Below are positions 11,598 to 24,685 of a DNA stretch of 64,000 nucleotides, one piece after another; the stretch's first letter is position 1, and every line of letters begins with the position of its first letter. This DNA comes from Siniperca chuatsi (Eukaryota > Chordata > Actinopteri > Centrarchiformes > Sinipercidae), in NCBI RefSeq assembly GCF_020085105.1, contig NC_058052.1:20641733-20705732 (forward strand), given 5' to 3'. Position numbers and translations under genes: made by a program. The notes under the pieces are model-generated. The model did no database searches and was not told where the DNA came from. It worked only from the letters and a program-made list of their open reading frames with translations.

Positions 11598-11999
11598 ATT
11601 ACTATCTAACATTGTGTCTACTGCACTGTTTTTTTCTCTGCAATGTGAATATCAATCCAACAGACAATTCTACAAATAGATTATAAAGCATTTCATTTTT
11701 CATATATCTGTTAATTGCTTTAGTAAAATACTCAAAAGTTTGTCTTTCAGAATTCATTAGGGTCAGTATTTGATTGTTTTGAGGGACATGACTACAGCAT
11801 CTTGCAATAATCTCACACGAATACAGAGACTAGTTTTCTTCATGAGCACTAGAGGGAGGCATTTGACTGTAAATGACTACAAATGCTAAACACTTGGTAA
11901 TGAACTAACGACCGGAGTGAGAATTGTTCTCTCCTCGGGAATCTTTTATGGAAGTTATCATGAAGTCACCGACACAGAGAGGCTACAGATGGTTTTAGG

Positions 12000-12497
12000 T
12001 AGGTTTTTAGGTACTTTATACTTCAACTGCACTACAATTCAGAGGGAAAAGTTTAACTTTTCACTGCACTACATTTATTTGATAACTTAAGTTACTAGTT
12101 ACTTTGTAGATTCAGATTAATAATATAAAATGTAATCAACAAATACATTCTGATGTTTTTATAGGTTTAGATAAGATAAGACTTTTGATACCCAGCAGTA
12201 TATAAAGCAGTATACAAAGTAATTAAAATGAGATCCACTTTTTCCAGCTGCAGCATAAAAGTGATGTACACATTAATGCATCATTTATTATAATTCTATA
12301 TCTTATATATATTATAATATAATATGCAGAATAACCCATATTCTGAAATTAGCCATTCTTTTACTTTTGGTACTTTAAGTATATTTCGATACAATACTTT
12401 TACTTAAGTAAACTTCTGACTGCGTGACTTTTACTTAGTATTTTTACACTGTGGTATTGCTACTTTAACTTACTAAGATCTGAGTACTTCTTCCACC
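12000..12497. repeat. ACTTAAGTA-rich dispersed repeat, copy B
   Basis: It shares with copy C the words CAGAGGGAAA, TTTATTTGATA, AGATAAGACTTT and AAGTGATGTACACA, and ends TGAGTACTTCTTCCACCGC. The left terminus is truncated. Confidence 0.7.
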
Positions 12498-13299
12498 GCT
12501 TCTAAAATCTTTCTATCTCTCTCCTCCCTGTTAGCGTTTACTATTAATAATCTGTGACCACAGGTTGGCTTTAACCACAGCCTCACCTGTAGCTCATTTC
12601 CTTGCCTTCACCAAGCTTCCTCTCTGTATTTGACTACATCTGAATGCACCAACAACCTCTAAAAACCCACAAAAACTCACTCACACACACACAGAATTCA
12701 CCCAGATGCGTCCAGCTTATTCAGAACAGGATGAGCACAAAAACAGTCTTGCCTTATTTTCCATAAACTGGACATTCATAGCCCGGTGTACCAAACTCCA
12801 CAGCTGTCCAGGGTGAGGTCATCCTATTGAATAAAGCATGTCACCTTGAAGCAACCCCACACACACACACACACACACAAACACACACAGTGGCATCTGG
12901 CACAAAGCCTAGCCTTCCTCAGTATTGTGTGAAACGTTGATGAGAGGCTGGACGTCGTCACTGCAGGCCGAAGGGCACTGCTGCCCTGTGATTTGGGTCG
13001 GGGTTGCACTAATTTTGTGACCAGCCGCCCCTCCCTCCTCTTTACCGCTCATCATCTATCACCTCCTCCCCCTCCGTCTTGTACAACTCATTCAATCCTC
13101 TCTACCCTCCGAACTCAACCTCCGTACCCCACCACCAACCCCTTCATCCTTTCTATGCACTGCTCCCCTCCTCCCTCCTTCATTTGAATCCCACAGTGAG
13201 GCCTCTTTGTCCAATGGCTGCCGCTGCATTGTGCTACAAAGGGAAGCAGAGTAAATGGACAAGCAAATGAGTTTTCTCCTTCAGCCAACTGTGGTGTTA

Positions 13300-13332
<33 letters not shown>

Positions 13333-13724
13333 CTCTGATGCACTCACCTACATACACCCGCACACAAAAATACGCATAGATACATGCACCCATTCAGAAA
13401 GACATTTTCTTTAACTGAACATCTTTCCTTTGTGCATCCATGACCTATGACCTGGAAACAAAGACCTCTGTAAGAAAAGGGAAATGCCACGACATACAGC
13501 AGAGTGTGCGTATATCATCAAGTCCATCATGTCCTCCATCGATCTGTGAGCTCTGCTGCTGCAGAAAATGCTGCTGATGATCATTTGTTTTTTATGTCTT
13601 TACTTTCACATTTTAACATGATCCAGGAAACTCTTAAACATTTAGTAAAATCATGTTTATTTAAACCTGCATTATTTGATTTTTTTCAGCCATTTGGGTG
13701 CAAGGCAGTAAGGTGTAAACATAT
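12498..13724. other. intergenic DNA with CA tracts; no gene seen
   Basis: It contains (CA)n tracts at 12859-12889 and 13302-13330 and a CT-rich stretch at 13020-13190. No coding exon is supported; open frames here follow low-complexity sequence. Confidence 0.5.
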
Positions 13725-14290
13725 TATCACCTTATAAAGTGATATGACAAACGTGTTAGAGAATAATTACCCCATTTCCACACCCAGCAGACATGGAGCA
13801 ACATTAGCATTCATTCAGAGTCATGTGTCTGGCCACCTGATGAATGTAAGTCCAATATTTCTTCTCCTTCTAGCTCTGTTTTGGCTTCCACAAACTCTTG
13901 AGGGGAAAGATCTGGCTCTTTTGCTGCTAAATGCTCCACTATATTCACCAACTACATGTAGTCGCTAACTGCTGCAGCTGGAAGCGTGATGAGAGCGGTA
14001 AGAGTGAACCAAAACAGGAAAGTTGCGGCCCCTAAAAACCAAAACAATGAGTGTAAAGGATCTAAAAGAAACAGTAGAGCTGAAGGGAGTATTGAGTCCC
14101 TATGAGCGACACCTTTCACATCACACATAGCCATTTGATCCGTTGTTAATTTAAAATTAGCTTTAATCTTTCAGGGAGTGTTCTGGCCAAGATAGGCAGT
14201 AATAGTAATGAGTTACAGACATAGAAATAAACACAAGATCAAAATCACCAAATAGATATCACAAGGTGGCCCCTTAAAGTCATCCTAAGA
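13725..14290 (-). repeat. dispersed repeat family R3, copy 1
   Basis: The stretch contains GACATGGAGCAACATTAGC, the reverse complement of sequence near 19185 (GCTAATGTTGCTCCATTTCT), and other shared blocks in the same order. It is therefore an inverted copy of the element at 18800-19260. It is a non-autonomous element without coding capacity. Confidence 0.6.
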
Positions 14291-14416
14291 GTAATCTAAA
14301 ACCATTAATTTAAAAAATACCAATCTAAAACTTTAGACTTTTTGCCATTTTAAATTTAATTGTTTCATTAACTGTGGCGCTAATAGTTACGAGATCTCTC
14401 AGTGGATGTAGAGTAG

Positions 14417-14890
14417 TTAAAGGAATAGTTCAGCATTTTGGGAAATAAGCTTATTCACTTTCTTGCGGAGAGTTCGATGAGAATATCATTGCCACTCTTG
14501 TGTCTGTAAATATGAAGCCACTACCTGGAGACTGTTAGTTTAGCTTAGCATAAAGACTGGGAACAGCTAGCCTGGACTCCAGGAAGTTCTGCTCTCAGCC
14601 AAGAAATAGTCTGGCACCTAACCAACCATAAAACCACAACTTGTCGTTTTTACAGTTAAGTTTTTGTATGGATTAAACAAAGAAGATTGAACATGTTAAT
14701 AAGTGAGTTTTTGTTACCTTTGGACAGACCCAGGCCAGCTGTTTCCCACTGTTTCTAGCCTTTATGCTAAGCTAAGATGACAGTCTCCTGGCTCTAGCTT
14801 CATATTTAGCGCACTGGTATGTGAGTGGTATCGATCTTCTCATCTAACTCAAATAAATGTATTTCCAATAATGTAAAACTATTCATTTAA
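14417..14890. mobile_element. foldback (long inverted repeat) MITE, TTAA-flanked
   Basis: The left arm begins TTAAAGGAATAGTTCAGCAT. The right arm read in reverse complement begins TTAAATGAATAGTTTTACAT. The arms pair well inwards, including TTTAGCTTAGCATAAAG against its complement near 14760. Both ends abut TTAA, which fits a piggyBac-type target, though a TTAA inside the terminus cannot be excluded. This sequence is a familiar interspersed repeat of teleosts. Confidence 0.75.
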
Positions 14891-16351
14891 GTAGCAGAGA
14901 TGACTTATTTCATGCTGTCTGGGGTTAAGGTGGAAATATGCACTTTACCCCCAGCTCCTATTACTGTTTCTTCTCTTTGTCTCTTTGTTAAGGTGGTCTG
15001 ACTTGCAAAGGTGCAAAGGTGAACAGCTAGTAGCATTTACGTCACACGTGTGTTATTGTTGAGCCACATTTTCCTTCATTCTCACATTTTAAAGGGACAT
15101 TCCACCCCAAAGCAAGTTTAAAATAAAAATTTAGCATCTGTAATATAATTTTTTTTTTACTGGAGTTTGGAACATTTTGCTCCTTTTGCTCAAGGTCATA
15201 ACTCCTGCACCCAAGCCACGAAAATGAAGATTAAAGGTCAGGTCATTGTCATGCTTTTTCTCTCTGAAACTGGCAGATCAATGAAATTCAGCACCTTCTG
15301 TCCTTCATCTCCTATGCCTCATCAAGCACAACCAGTATTGTTAAAGAAACCTACGTATTCATGAGAGTGGTGTAATGGTGTTTGACAGCTCCGCGCCACT
15401 TCTACAGTGCTCTTGAGCAACCAGAAAACCTCTACCTGATCTGCTCTGCCACTGACCCGTGACTCTAACCTCTCTGTGGAATGCATGGCTGTAAAAAGTC
15501 TATAAAGTTGTTTTTACTCACAATCTGTCTTGACCCTCCTTCACCTGCTTCAGTTCTTCTCTCCTCCTCTTTCCAGCCCCTCCCTCCTCCCCCTCCACCC
15601 TTCTCCTCAGCCCCTGAACTGTAGCCACTCTGTAAAAGAGCCCCAACGCAGCAGATGTGTGACGGCCAACACTGTTAACAGCTGTCAGCTCTTATATCAG
15701 CTCCTGTTTAGTGTCTAATCCCACACACCAACCTACAGTATATATGCTCCAAATAGCATTCACCAACAGTTGTGGCACAAACCTCAAGGGTGAAATCCAA
15801 CCTGCCAGTAGTGAAAGGCAAAAGTTTTCTTTTTCTTCTTTTTTTCCACAGGAAAAATCAGAAATTCACCTTGCTTTCTAGGGAAAAAAATACATAAGCA
15901 TCCTGGGGTTCAATTTGGTTAAAAGCAATAAATAATTCACAAATCAATATCCCTGACATCTGCGGCGACACCCATTCTTTCTGTGCCCTCTCACCAGTCA
16001 TTCCTTTCTCGTTATCAACCTGATGAAGCCAGAGCACACACAGGATCACCTAAACTTTAATTTAGTCTTTAGTCATAAAAATAAGGGAGGAAAGAGCACA
16101 GGAGCTGTTATTCAATTTAAATATTCAAGTCAAAGCAAGATCGCTTGTTTTGGAAACTACTCAAGTAAGCTCTCTCTATTGGTGGTTAAAGGAAGTCCAA
16201 GGAGAAAATAGGTTCCAAAAATTAAATACTCTGTTATTCCTGCTCAAACAAAAATATTAGTTAGTATAATAATTGATCTGTGTTGATTTATCATCAGTTT
16301 TTGTGATACATTATATTGGTTGAGTTCTAGTATGTTTTTGGATCTTGGCAG
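14891..16351. other. intergenic DNA; no gene seen
   Basis: AT-rich with a CT-rich patch at 15530-15610. No gene, RNA or clear repeat borders were identified. Confidence 0.5.
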
Positions 16352-16870
16352 TTGTGGAAAATAACTTCAGGCATTAACTCAAGTACTGTACTTCGAGGTA
16401 CTTGTATTTTACTTGAGTATATCCATTTTCTGCCACTTCATACTTCTACTCCAATATATTTCAGAGGGAAATATTGTACTTTTTACTCCACCACGTTTAT
16501 TTGATAGCTTTAGTTACTTTGCAGATTCAGATTAATACAAAATATAATCAACAAATATGATATGTTATTATAGATCAAGATAAGACTTTATTAATCCATT
16601 GGTGAAATTCACAAGCTACCTGGCAGTACATAGTAAAAGACAAACCCCACATTTACCAGCTGCAACATTAAAGTGATGTACACAGTAATGCATCAATAAT
16701 CACAATCCAATAATATAATATACATTACTATGAAATGGACCTTTCTGCATAATGAGTAATTTTACTTTTTGTACATTAAGTATATTTTGATGCTAATACT
16801 TTTACTTAATGCAGTACGTTACTTGTAACAGTATTTCTACACTGTGGTGTTGCTACTTAAGCAAAAGATC
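16352..16870. repeat. ACTTAAGTA-rich dispersed repeat, copy C
   Basis: It starts GTTGTGGAAAATAACTTCAG, carries TACTCAAG-type words and ends in TGGTGTTGCTACTTAAGCAA. The interior aligns by eye with copy B (TCAACAAATATGATATGTTA region and AAGTGATGTACACAGTAATG). Confidence 0.7.
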
Positions 16871-18009
16871 TATGTTTTTGGACCTTGGAAACAATTATGA
16901 ACTGCATTCCCCATGTGTACTAGCATGACAAAGCACAAATGTGCTTTATTTGATGTCATTATAAGTGCTACAATACTTCATGAAAATCTATTTCACTCAG
17001 GTGGTCTAATTTGCTGAAAGAGAGTACATTTGCTTGCTTATTATTCTCTATTTTCCCCATCTTCATGCTTCAAATGAAGTGCTTGTAGGATAATCGAACA
17101 GTGTCTGAAAGCCCCTCCTCCCACACCTTGCGATGTCAGAATTGGGGGCTGCATCCAACAATTTTTGTAACAACATTCATGTCCACTTGATGCAGCGACT
17201 GGAAGCGATTGTGGAAGTGAGAAAGAAGGTGAGATTTAAACTTCTCTCTGAAGCTCTCTTTCTTTATTCTTCACACAACTACTTCCATTACTTTTCATGG
17301 GTACACCACACGTCTCGCCTCTCTCTATGATGACGTCTTAAGACGTGTCCGGATGACACTAACTAATTTGTTTCAAGCCTGAATTCTACTTTATCTAACC
17401 TCATTGTTTCTTTCTGGCTTCCATCCCCTGCTCAGCATCTGGCTGCCGTCAGAGGCCTTGCTGCCCATCCCTAGCCTCTTGCCCCCTTCCCTTAGCTGAA
17501 AACTTGCTCATGTCTGGCCTTTACTTTGGCCCAAGCCCCAGCTTCAGCCCGGCTCCCAGTCCCAGCATGTAAGCTTCGGCCCCCATCCCCGACCTCGACT
17601 CCAACCCCGGGTCCCAGCCTCTTGCCCTGAGCTTTTACCTTCTCCCCAACCCAGCTGCTGTCGCCTTCCCAGCCGTCCAGCCCAGCATGAGAAGCCTAGC
17701 AGCTGTTGATCAATGGGCAGCCGGGGCCAACGCCTGCCTGTCCCCTCCCCTGACCTCCTACCCTTACACACACACACACACTAACACACACACACAGATG
17801 CACACACACGCTCCCCAGGGAGGCAACAGATGGGGGTCAGCCAGAGGAAAGGGGTGTGGTGGGCTACAAAGGGCTGGGTTAGGTGTGTGTTTGTGTGTGT
17901 CCGGCTCTGTATCTGTGTGCCTTCATGTGTGTGTTTGTCAAATAGCTTATTCCACAATTAGATACATTCAGGCATGTTTTTTTTTTGCATGTGTGTGATC
18001 TTGTGTGTG

Positions 18010-18240
18010 TTTGAGGGGCTGTGGCTGGACATTTGCTAGCCGCGTGTCTCAAGTACGGACAGGTGTTGGCGTCAGCAGTGTCCAGACTCGTTTCAGCAGC
18101 TGCTGCCACCCCTTTTCTCCCCCAGTTCTCTCCTCTCATCTCTCCCTCCCTCCCCCCTGACAGATGTAGCCACACCACCACCACCTCTCAGCTCTTTATG
18201 GGCCCTGCCTGTTTTGACTTATAAATATTTGCCCAGGAGG
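18010..18240. promoter_or_regulatory. candidate conserved non-coding element
   Basis: Complex, repeat-free sequence stands out from its microsatellite-rich surroundings. It includes CAGCAGCTGCTGCC, CAGATGTAGCCACACC, CTTTATGGGCC and TTATAAATATTTGCC. No coding frame is convincing. The call rests on composition and motif density alone. Confidence 0.2.
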
Positions 18241-18799
18241 TGCTTGTTCTGTTCTGGCAGGTGGGGGTTCAGCGGGGTAGGCTTGCAACCTGACACACAC
18301 ACACACACACGCAAACTGTTTCTCTGTGTATGAATATGCACACCTGAGCACCTCTAGTCATGTACACACACCTGCATGGGCAGAGGTTGAGGGCTGGTTT
18401 GTCTTGTTTTTGTCTCACCACGATAAAAGCAGCATTAGCAGACTAACGGCTAACAGGAATAAGGAAACCGGTTCACCAACTATTCTGATGGCCCTGATTG
18501 TGAAGATCAGCTGGCAACTGGGAAAAACACAGTTGGGATTTTTTTTGGCACCTCTAAGAAACCTCACCTGTAGAAACCACAAATCTCTCATGTGAACATC
18601 TTGCAATTTCAAATTATCATTCAACTTCTCCTCATGTGTGTGTTGATAATGTTACTGCAATACTGGTAATGAGATGTTAGGCTGAGATATCTGAGCTGTG
18701 AACAATGTTTGAGTCATCGTAAGTAATTTTAGTAGTTAATTTGCAGTAAGTATAATTATCTAAGAAATACGTTTAATGTAGTAATTGGAAAGTTCAGAC

Positions 18800-19260
18800 C
18801 TTTTTAAAGCTGCACTAATTAATATTTTCATCAAGCTAACAACTGGATCAAATTACTACATCTACTGTGAAAGGAGTTGCTCGTAATGATGAAGCCAAGA
18901 GCGCTTTAACTTTAGCACCTTTCTCACTGTTCTCACCAGTGTTTCCAGAAGCAGCTTTTTTCAGCTATAAAGCTGATAAACCCACTCAACACTACCTGGC
19001 CAGCAATAAACAGCAAACACACAAAGTTAGCACCAAGCTGGTGAACATAGTGGAGCATTTAGCAGCTAAAGAGCCAGATATTTCCCTCAGGAGCTGGTGG
19101 AGACCAAAACAGAGCTAAAAGGAGAGTGAATATTGGACTTAGATTAATTAGGTAGCCTGAAACATGACTCTGAATGAATGCTAATGTTGCTCCATTTCTG
19201 CTGGATGAATAAACAGACAACCGTTAGCTAACACGTTCGCCATATCACCTTTATAAGATG
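18800..19260 (+). repeat. dispersed repeat family R3, copy 2
   Basis: It begins AAAGCTGCACTAATTAATAT and ends near TATAAGATGATATGTCGATG. It shares blocks with 13725-14290 (inverted) and 51480-51745 (inverted). The 83-codon open frame inside it is part of the repeat, not a gene. Confidence 0.65.
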
Positions 19261-19396
19261 ATATGTCGATGTTGTGTTTACTGCTTGTTCCACTGCCCCG
19301 GGTGGTCAAAAAAGTTGATTAATACTGCGTTAAAGAATATTTTACCTCACCAGTTACAGTAAAAAAAGGGAATTTCTTTATTTTGCCTGTCAAATA

Positions 19397-19570
19397 GGAA
19401 GTTTTTTCTTGCCACTGTCGCCAAATGCTTGCTCATGGTGGGATTTGTTGGGTCTCTGTAATTAATATTATAAAGAGTACGGTCTAGCACTGCTCTATAG
19501 GAAAAGCGCAATGAGATAACTTCTGTTATGAATTGGCGCTATATAAATTAAATTGAATTGAATTGAATCA
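19397..19570 (+). mobile_element. 3' tail of a non-LTR retrotransposon (LINE)
   Basis: The stretch runs TTTTTTCTTGCCACTGTCGCC to AATTGGCGCTATATAAATTA and ends in an AATTG/TTGAA short repeat. This is the end structure of a LINE type widespread in fish. Only the tail remains, 5'-truncated as usual. Confidence 0.7.
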
Positions 19571-19979
19571 AATAAATAAAATAAATGTAGAAATCTACTT
19601 CCTGATTTGACTAAATAATCTTACTGTAAGTCCACTTACCAACTTTTCATGAGTTGGCTCAATTGTAATCGAGTAAACTTCGGATGTATGACAGTTAATG
19701 ATTCTGTATGTATGTTAGAAAAATTAACATGTACATGAAAATCAAAGTAAATTTATGATTTAAATTATTCTGAATAATTCCTCCTGGGTGGAGCAAATAA
19801 CTAAACATAAGAAGAATCAATTAATGGCCACCTGTAGTCAACATTTTTATATTTTACACAAGAACAACCAGTAGGCTAAAACTATGCATCAACAAATGCT
19901 AATCTCAAGGTGACACATGCGCTGTGAAGTGTCTGTTTTTACAAAAATCTCCAAGGAGCGACTGAAGCTTCTGCTTGTG

Positions 19980-20525
19980 ATCCATCAGAGAGAGAGAGAG
20001 AGAGGAAGAAATGCAAAGAGAGAGAAAGAAGTTAGAGAGGAATGTGGATATAAAAGAATGATATACAGTTGGGGTTTGGAGTTGAAAGATAATTAGAACA
20101 GCAGTGAAGGATTCTGCTGCTGATCCCAGAAAAAACACCTCCGCCAGCTGGGTTCAAAGTCCAGGAGGGAGAAAAGACGAGGAGGAGAGAAGACAGAGAG
20201 GGAAAGAGAGAGGGCCACAGGAAGGAAGAGATTTGGGGATCTAGCAGAAGAGTGGTGGAGCGCACCTTGTTGTGCCATCTGGGCTGACTCCCCCACCACA
20301 AACACACATCTCTCCTTCCCATTCTCCTCCTCCTCCCAGCCCATTAGGGTGGAGGATTAAGGTGGTGGCAATTACAAGACGCAGCCGACAGGAGCGTACC
20401 TGGCAATACATTTAACTGTTCAGGGGAGGGAAACGGGAGGGTGAGAGAGGGGAGCAGAGGGAGGGAGGAAAGGTGGTGATAGAGAGGTAGATCGAGAGGG
20501 AGGCAGCAAAGGAGGAGTAACAGAT
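19980..20525. repeat. GA-rich (polypurine) low-complexity region
   Basis: Purine-rich sequence with a (GA)n core at 19988-20010 and GGGAGG-rich stretches to 20525. The long minus-strand open frames across it (PSLSLSV-type proteins) are products of low complexity. Confidence 0.7.
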
Positions 20526-20749
20526 GAGATGGGTGGGAAAGAGAGATCATTTAAAAAAAAAAGACAACACAGACACACATCAGGATTGTTGTTGTAACAG
20601 CAAAAAGAAACTTTCTTCATCGCCAGCTCGACCTACTCATCTTCAAAAATGGCCGAGTGAGCAAGTGAGTGCCAAACAGACGCTGGCACAATTGCTGCTA
20701 TGCACCCCCCAACTCTACCCCCTCACACCCTCCACCCACCCAGCCAGCC

Positions 20750-20905
20750 GGGGGGCTACTGCTATGGATGGCGCCCATATGGCCGCAGCTGATGGGGGTG
20801 ATTGTCGGTATTGTTCACTTTGTCAGCGATCCTGGGGATGCTGGAGAGAGCTAATGATAATGCAGAGTGCAGATGTGCTCCGGAGCAGCCCAGTCGTTAA
20901 GCAAC
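20750..20905. promoter_or_regulatory. candidate conserved non-coding element
   Basis: Compact, non-repetitive sequence lies between a GA-rich region and a GT tract. It contains GGCGCCCATATGGCC, CGCAGCTGATGG, ATTGTTCACTTTGTC and GCTAATGATAATGC, which suggest E-box, SOX and homeodomain sites. Inferred by appearance only. Confidence 0.25.
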
Positions 20906-20920
20906 AACAGCTTGTGTTTT

Positions 20921-20945
<25 letters not shown>
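20921..20945. repeat. (GT)n microsatellite
   Basis: GT tract followed by GA-rich and GT-rich sequence to 21010. Confidence 0.95.
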
Positions 20946-20951
<6 letters not shown>

Positions 20952-21116
20952 TGTGAGAGAGAGAGTGCGCGTGCGTGTGTGGGTTCCTGGGTTTGTGTGT
21001 GTGGGAGAGAGAAAGAGAGTTACAACCACAGCTGCTTGCCAGCCTGTCTGCCTTCTTGAGAAGACCTTCTGGAAGACCTACAACATGCACACAGACAAAC
21101 TCACAGCCATACATGT

Positions 21117-21136
21117 CACACACACGCGCACACACG

Positions 21137-21175
<39 letters not shown>
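21117..21175. repeat. (CA)n microsatellite
   Basis: CA tract with a few CG interruptions, about 59 bp. Confidence 0.97.
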
Positions 21176-21178
<3 letters not shown>

Positions 21179-21293
21179 TGTACAGAAGCTCAAACTTTTA
21201 GGTAATTTTCAGTTTTATATGAAGAAAAACTTGTAAGTGGTTGAGCAGCAACAAATTTTTAGATTTACAGTAATTTCTTTGTCAGTGTCATAA

Positions 21294-21560
21294 AAAGTCA
21301 AGTCAGGTCAGTTTTGTTTATGTAGCCCAATATCACAAATCACAAGGGTCTACAATCTGTACAGCATACAACACCCTCTGTCCTTTGACCCTTGATTTAG
21401 ATAAGGAAAAGCTGCCCAATAAAACCTTTTAACGGGGAAAAAACAGAAGGAAGAGCAACAGAGGAGGGATCTTTCTTCCAGGATGGATATGCAATAGATG
21501 TGTGTACAGAATAGACCAACATAGCGAAAGTACAATATGGAAAATCAGGATGACAATTTT
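21294..21560 (-). mobile_element. LINE/SINE-derived repeat, antisense fragment
   Basis: The part CAGTTTTGTTTATGTAGCCC, AATATCACAAATCAC, CTACAATCTGTACAGCAT and CTCTGTCCTTTGACCC follows the order of a well-known teleost retroposon in antisense orientation. The family name was not confirmed. Confidence 0.6.
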
Positions 21561-23030
21561 ATAGATAGATTGTAAAGTCACGGTCATTAGGTCATTATGT
21601 CACAGTGGGCCATCAACTCAGTCTTTTGTGCCACAGCAATCTCTGGCCTCATGAAAATGATTCCTGTAAGTTCAACACAGTGAGGAATACAGATTATACA
21701 TTTGGGAAAAAAGAGAGCACTGGTATCCGATCGGTACTCGGTATTAACCTGAGTTGAGGTATCAGGAGAAAAACAGTTTTCATTGCATCCCTACTGGAAA
21801 TCGAATCTGCTACTCGAGTTTGCATGTTCTCCTTGTGCTCCAGTTTCTTCTTACAGTCCAAAGACATGAAGGTTACATAAATTGGAAACCATAGGTATGA
21901 GTGTTGTTTGTCTAAGTGTGTCAACCCTGTGATAGACTTGCGACCTGTCCAGGTTGTACCCACCTCTCACTCGATGTGTGCTGGGAAATGCTCCAAGTCC
22001 TGCGCAGGATAAATAAGTACTGTAAGTAAGTGGAGTGAAAGCTTCCCTCTTATCTGTAATACTGCAGGTTTCTTTCACCAGCCCATGTCCTGATTTAGTG
22101 TGATTGCTTTGATGTAAGAGGGAAGAAAATGGGTCATGATTCCTTGGTTTACCTTAGAGACTTTTCGTTCAAGGGAAAGCCAACATACAAACCTCTGTGA
22201 CAGTCAACCAATACAACAATTCGATATACTGGATTTGTATCTGCGTCGATACTGACCTCACTGAACTGATTTGTGTTGGATAGTCATGACCATTGAACAA
22301 TAAATACTGTTTCTTAGTCACTGTAGTTATGAAATTGTAAGAACATCATTTTATCACCTTCTAGAGCAAAATAATTTAACTTGCACAAACCTAAAAATAA
22401 TGTTGTTGTCCTAAGTTAACTAATGTGTGGTCACAGCCTCAAGTGACCTTACACATAGAACAATGATCCCAATCAGTTCCACACAGTGAGATTTTAAATT
22501 GAAAAAGAAAACAGGGCTCTGGTTTCCCTGAGTTTAGCTATACGAGTTGGTATCGGGAGAGAAAGGGACAGATGAGTGCATCCCTCGAGACACTGAAAAA
22601 CATTCAATTCTCACAAGCTGTTTTGTAGACTACCCTGACCTCTGACCTTCCTGTGTGAGAATTTCCCCACAGACTCACATGCATCACATTAAATCATGTT
22701 TACTGATTGCGCTACTGGTTAGTATGCTTTAGCCCATAGTTTTGACACAGTTGAGGCTGTGAACTCTTAGGTGTAAATGCACTGCTAACGCTCAAATACT
22801 TGCACTCATTTGAAGTAGATCCTTCACTGGTTCCCAACCAAATTACCAAATTACCCTTTAAAATGATGCATTCTCTACTTGCAACCCCTCATCATACAAT
22901 GTATATGTCAATGAGTTGTGGGCAGCTTCACCAAATAGTGATTTTCCCATCTCATATTGCTTTATTCCAATAATTGTTAGAGGCCTCAAGAGGTCAAACT
23001 ATTCAGTATTTTACAAGAAACAAGTCTAAG
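21561..23030. other. intergenic DNA; no gene seen
   Basis: No coding exon, RNA gene or clean repeat border was recognised. Confidence 0.5.
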
Positions 23031-23039
23031 AGTCTACAG

Positions 23040-23665
23040 CATGCTAGTGGCTCTGTGAGGCACAGCACTGCTTTGAGTTAGATGCTAATGTCAGTATGCT
23101 AACATGCAATACCAATGCTAACATGCTGACGTTTAGCTGGTATAATGTTTACTGTGTTTAGCATGCTAAAATTAGCTAATTAGCACTAAAGTACAGGTGA
23201 GTCTGATGGGAATTATGTTAGTTGAGCAAGTATTCAGTCATAAAACAAAGTATTGGTCTATGAAATTTTGACCTGATGACGGCGCTGGATGAAAAGTTAA
23301 GGGATCACTAAAGGGATTATAGTTCATCCTGTAGAGGACATGAATGTCTGTACCAAATTCAAAAAAGACTCTCAAAACCACACATGTGAACCAAAGTAAT
23401 TAGGATACATCGCCTGGAAACCATGAATGTCTGTGCAAAATGTTGAGCCAATCCATCCAGTAAATGTTGAGATATTTCACTGGATAAGTGAAAGTTCTGA
23501 CCTGCTGGTGGCGCTAGAGGAAAAGTCAGGGGATCACCAGAGTCAGTAGAATTCATCCTCTGGGTGCTATGGATATCTGTACAAAATATTGTGGCAAATC
23601 ATCCAATAGTTGTTGAGATATTTCAGTCTGGACCAAATTTGGGGACTGATCGAGACAATATGCTA
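23040..23665 (+). repeat. dispersed repeat family R4, copy 1
   Basis: It holds blocks with GCTAACATGCTGACG, AGCTAATTAGCACTAAAG, GATGGGAATTATG, GGTGGCGCTAGAGGAAAAG and GTTGAGATATTTCA. The same blocks recur at 48195-48597 (same strand) and at 59270-59760 and 60873-61095 (opposite strand). The minus-strand frame GDPLTFPLAPPAGQ recurs in copy 2 only because the DNA does. Confidence 0.75.
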
Positions 23666-24640
23666 TTGTCGCAGAACTATGAATTTTCTTTCCTGTTCCT
23701 TTTTTCCTATCCACTGTTACCAATTTGAAGGGTCCTATTTGAGAACCCTTGTCCTACATGAAAGGAACAGACCTGACAATATACAGTGTATTCATGGTGA
23801 TGAAACTGAGGCTGGTTAATTCTGTTCTATTGAATTTGTTTGCACCGAGGCAAACTCTTTTTCGCTTTTTTAGTCTCCTCTCCTTCTCTACTTCTTCCCT
23901 ACCACCATACAGATGGTCCCAAGCTGCCTTCAATAATCCAATGTACAGCCATGCCAGTACACCCCAGGCTACACCCCTGATGCTACACTACTCACACACA
24001 CACACATACACAGGGACAGTGCCAGTTCCCTAGGCAGGACCCCTGTCTCTCTAGCCCAGATTGGATCAGTTTGGTTCAGCATGGAGCAGTAACACTGGGC
24101 CTTAGGGCTCTACATGGGCCTGCAGGGTCTCACATTGGCTTCAAGTAGCTGGGGCTGCAATGGAAAAAAGCTCTTGGGCTTGATTGTGTTATGTTTAGAT
24201 CATGACTATTGTTATTATTACACAAGCTTGAGAGGCCACATGTTTTCATTTGTCATCTCTTTAAGCCTGGTCGTTTAGAGGTGCACAAGAGCTGACACAT
24301 ACAATAAAAAAAGAGAAAGCGAGAGAGATATGGAAGAAAAGCAGCGAAAGGGAGATGAGCGAACGCTGAAAAGGAACTTTTTAAGAGGAAAAAGAGACGG
24401 AGAACAGAGACGAGGAGTTTGCAGGAAGGAGTGGAAAAAGAAGGAGGAACAGAGGATGGAAGGTGACGGAGGCAGAGAGAGATGGAGGGATGGAAAAGAA
24501 GGATGGGTACGCAGAGGGAGGGATGGATGCGGCGGATGGGGGAGGGATGGAAGAAGAGATGGAAGGAGGAATGTGACAGATGGGTCGTGCCTGGCCAGAG
24601 CTGGGAGGGAGCGGAGAGGTTGGCATCACAGGGTGAGAGA

Positions 24641-24647
24641 ACACACA

Positions 24648-24683
<36 letters not shown>
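24641..24683. repeat. (CA)n microsatellite
   Basis: CA tract of about 43 bp with one AA interruption, next to a purine-rich GGA/GGGA region (24310-24640). Confidence 0.96.

Positions 24684-24685
<2 letters not shown>

Noticed and set aside
18867..19118. 83-codon frame as a small gene
   Set aside because: Part of repeat family R3, which recurs inverted elsewhere in the window.
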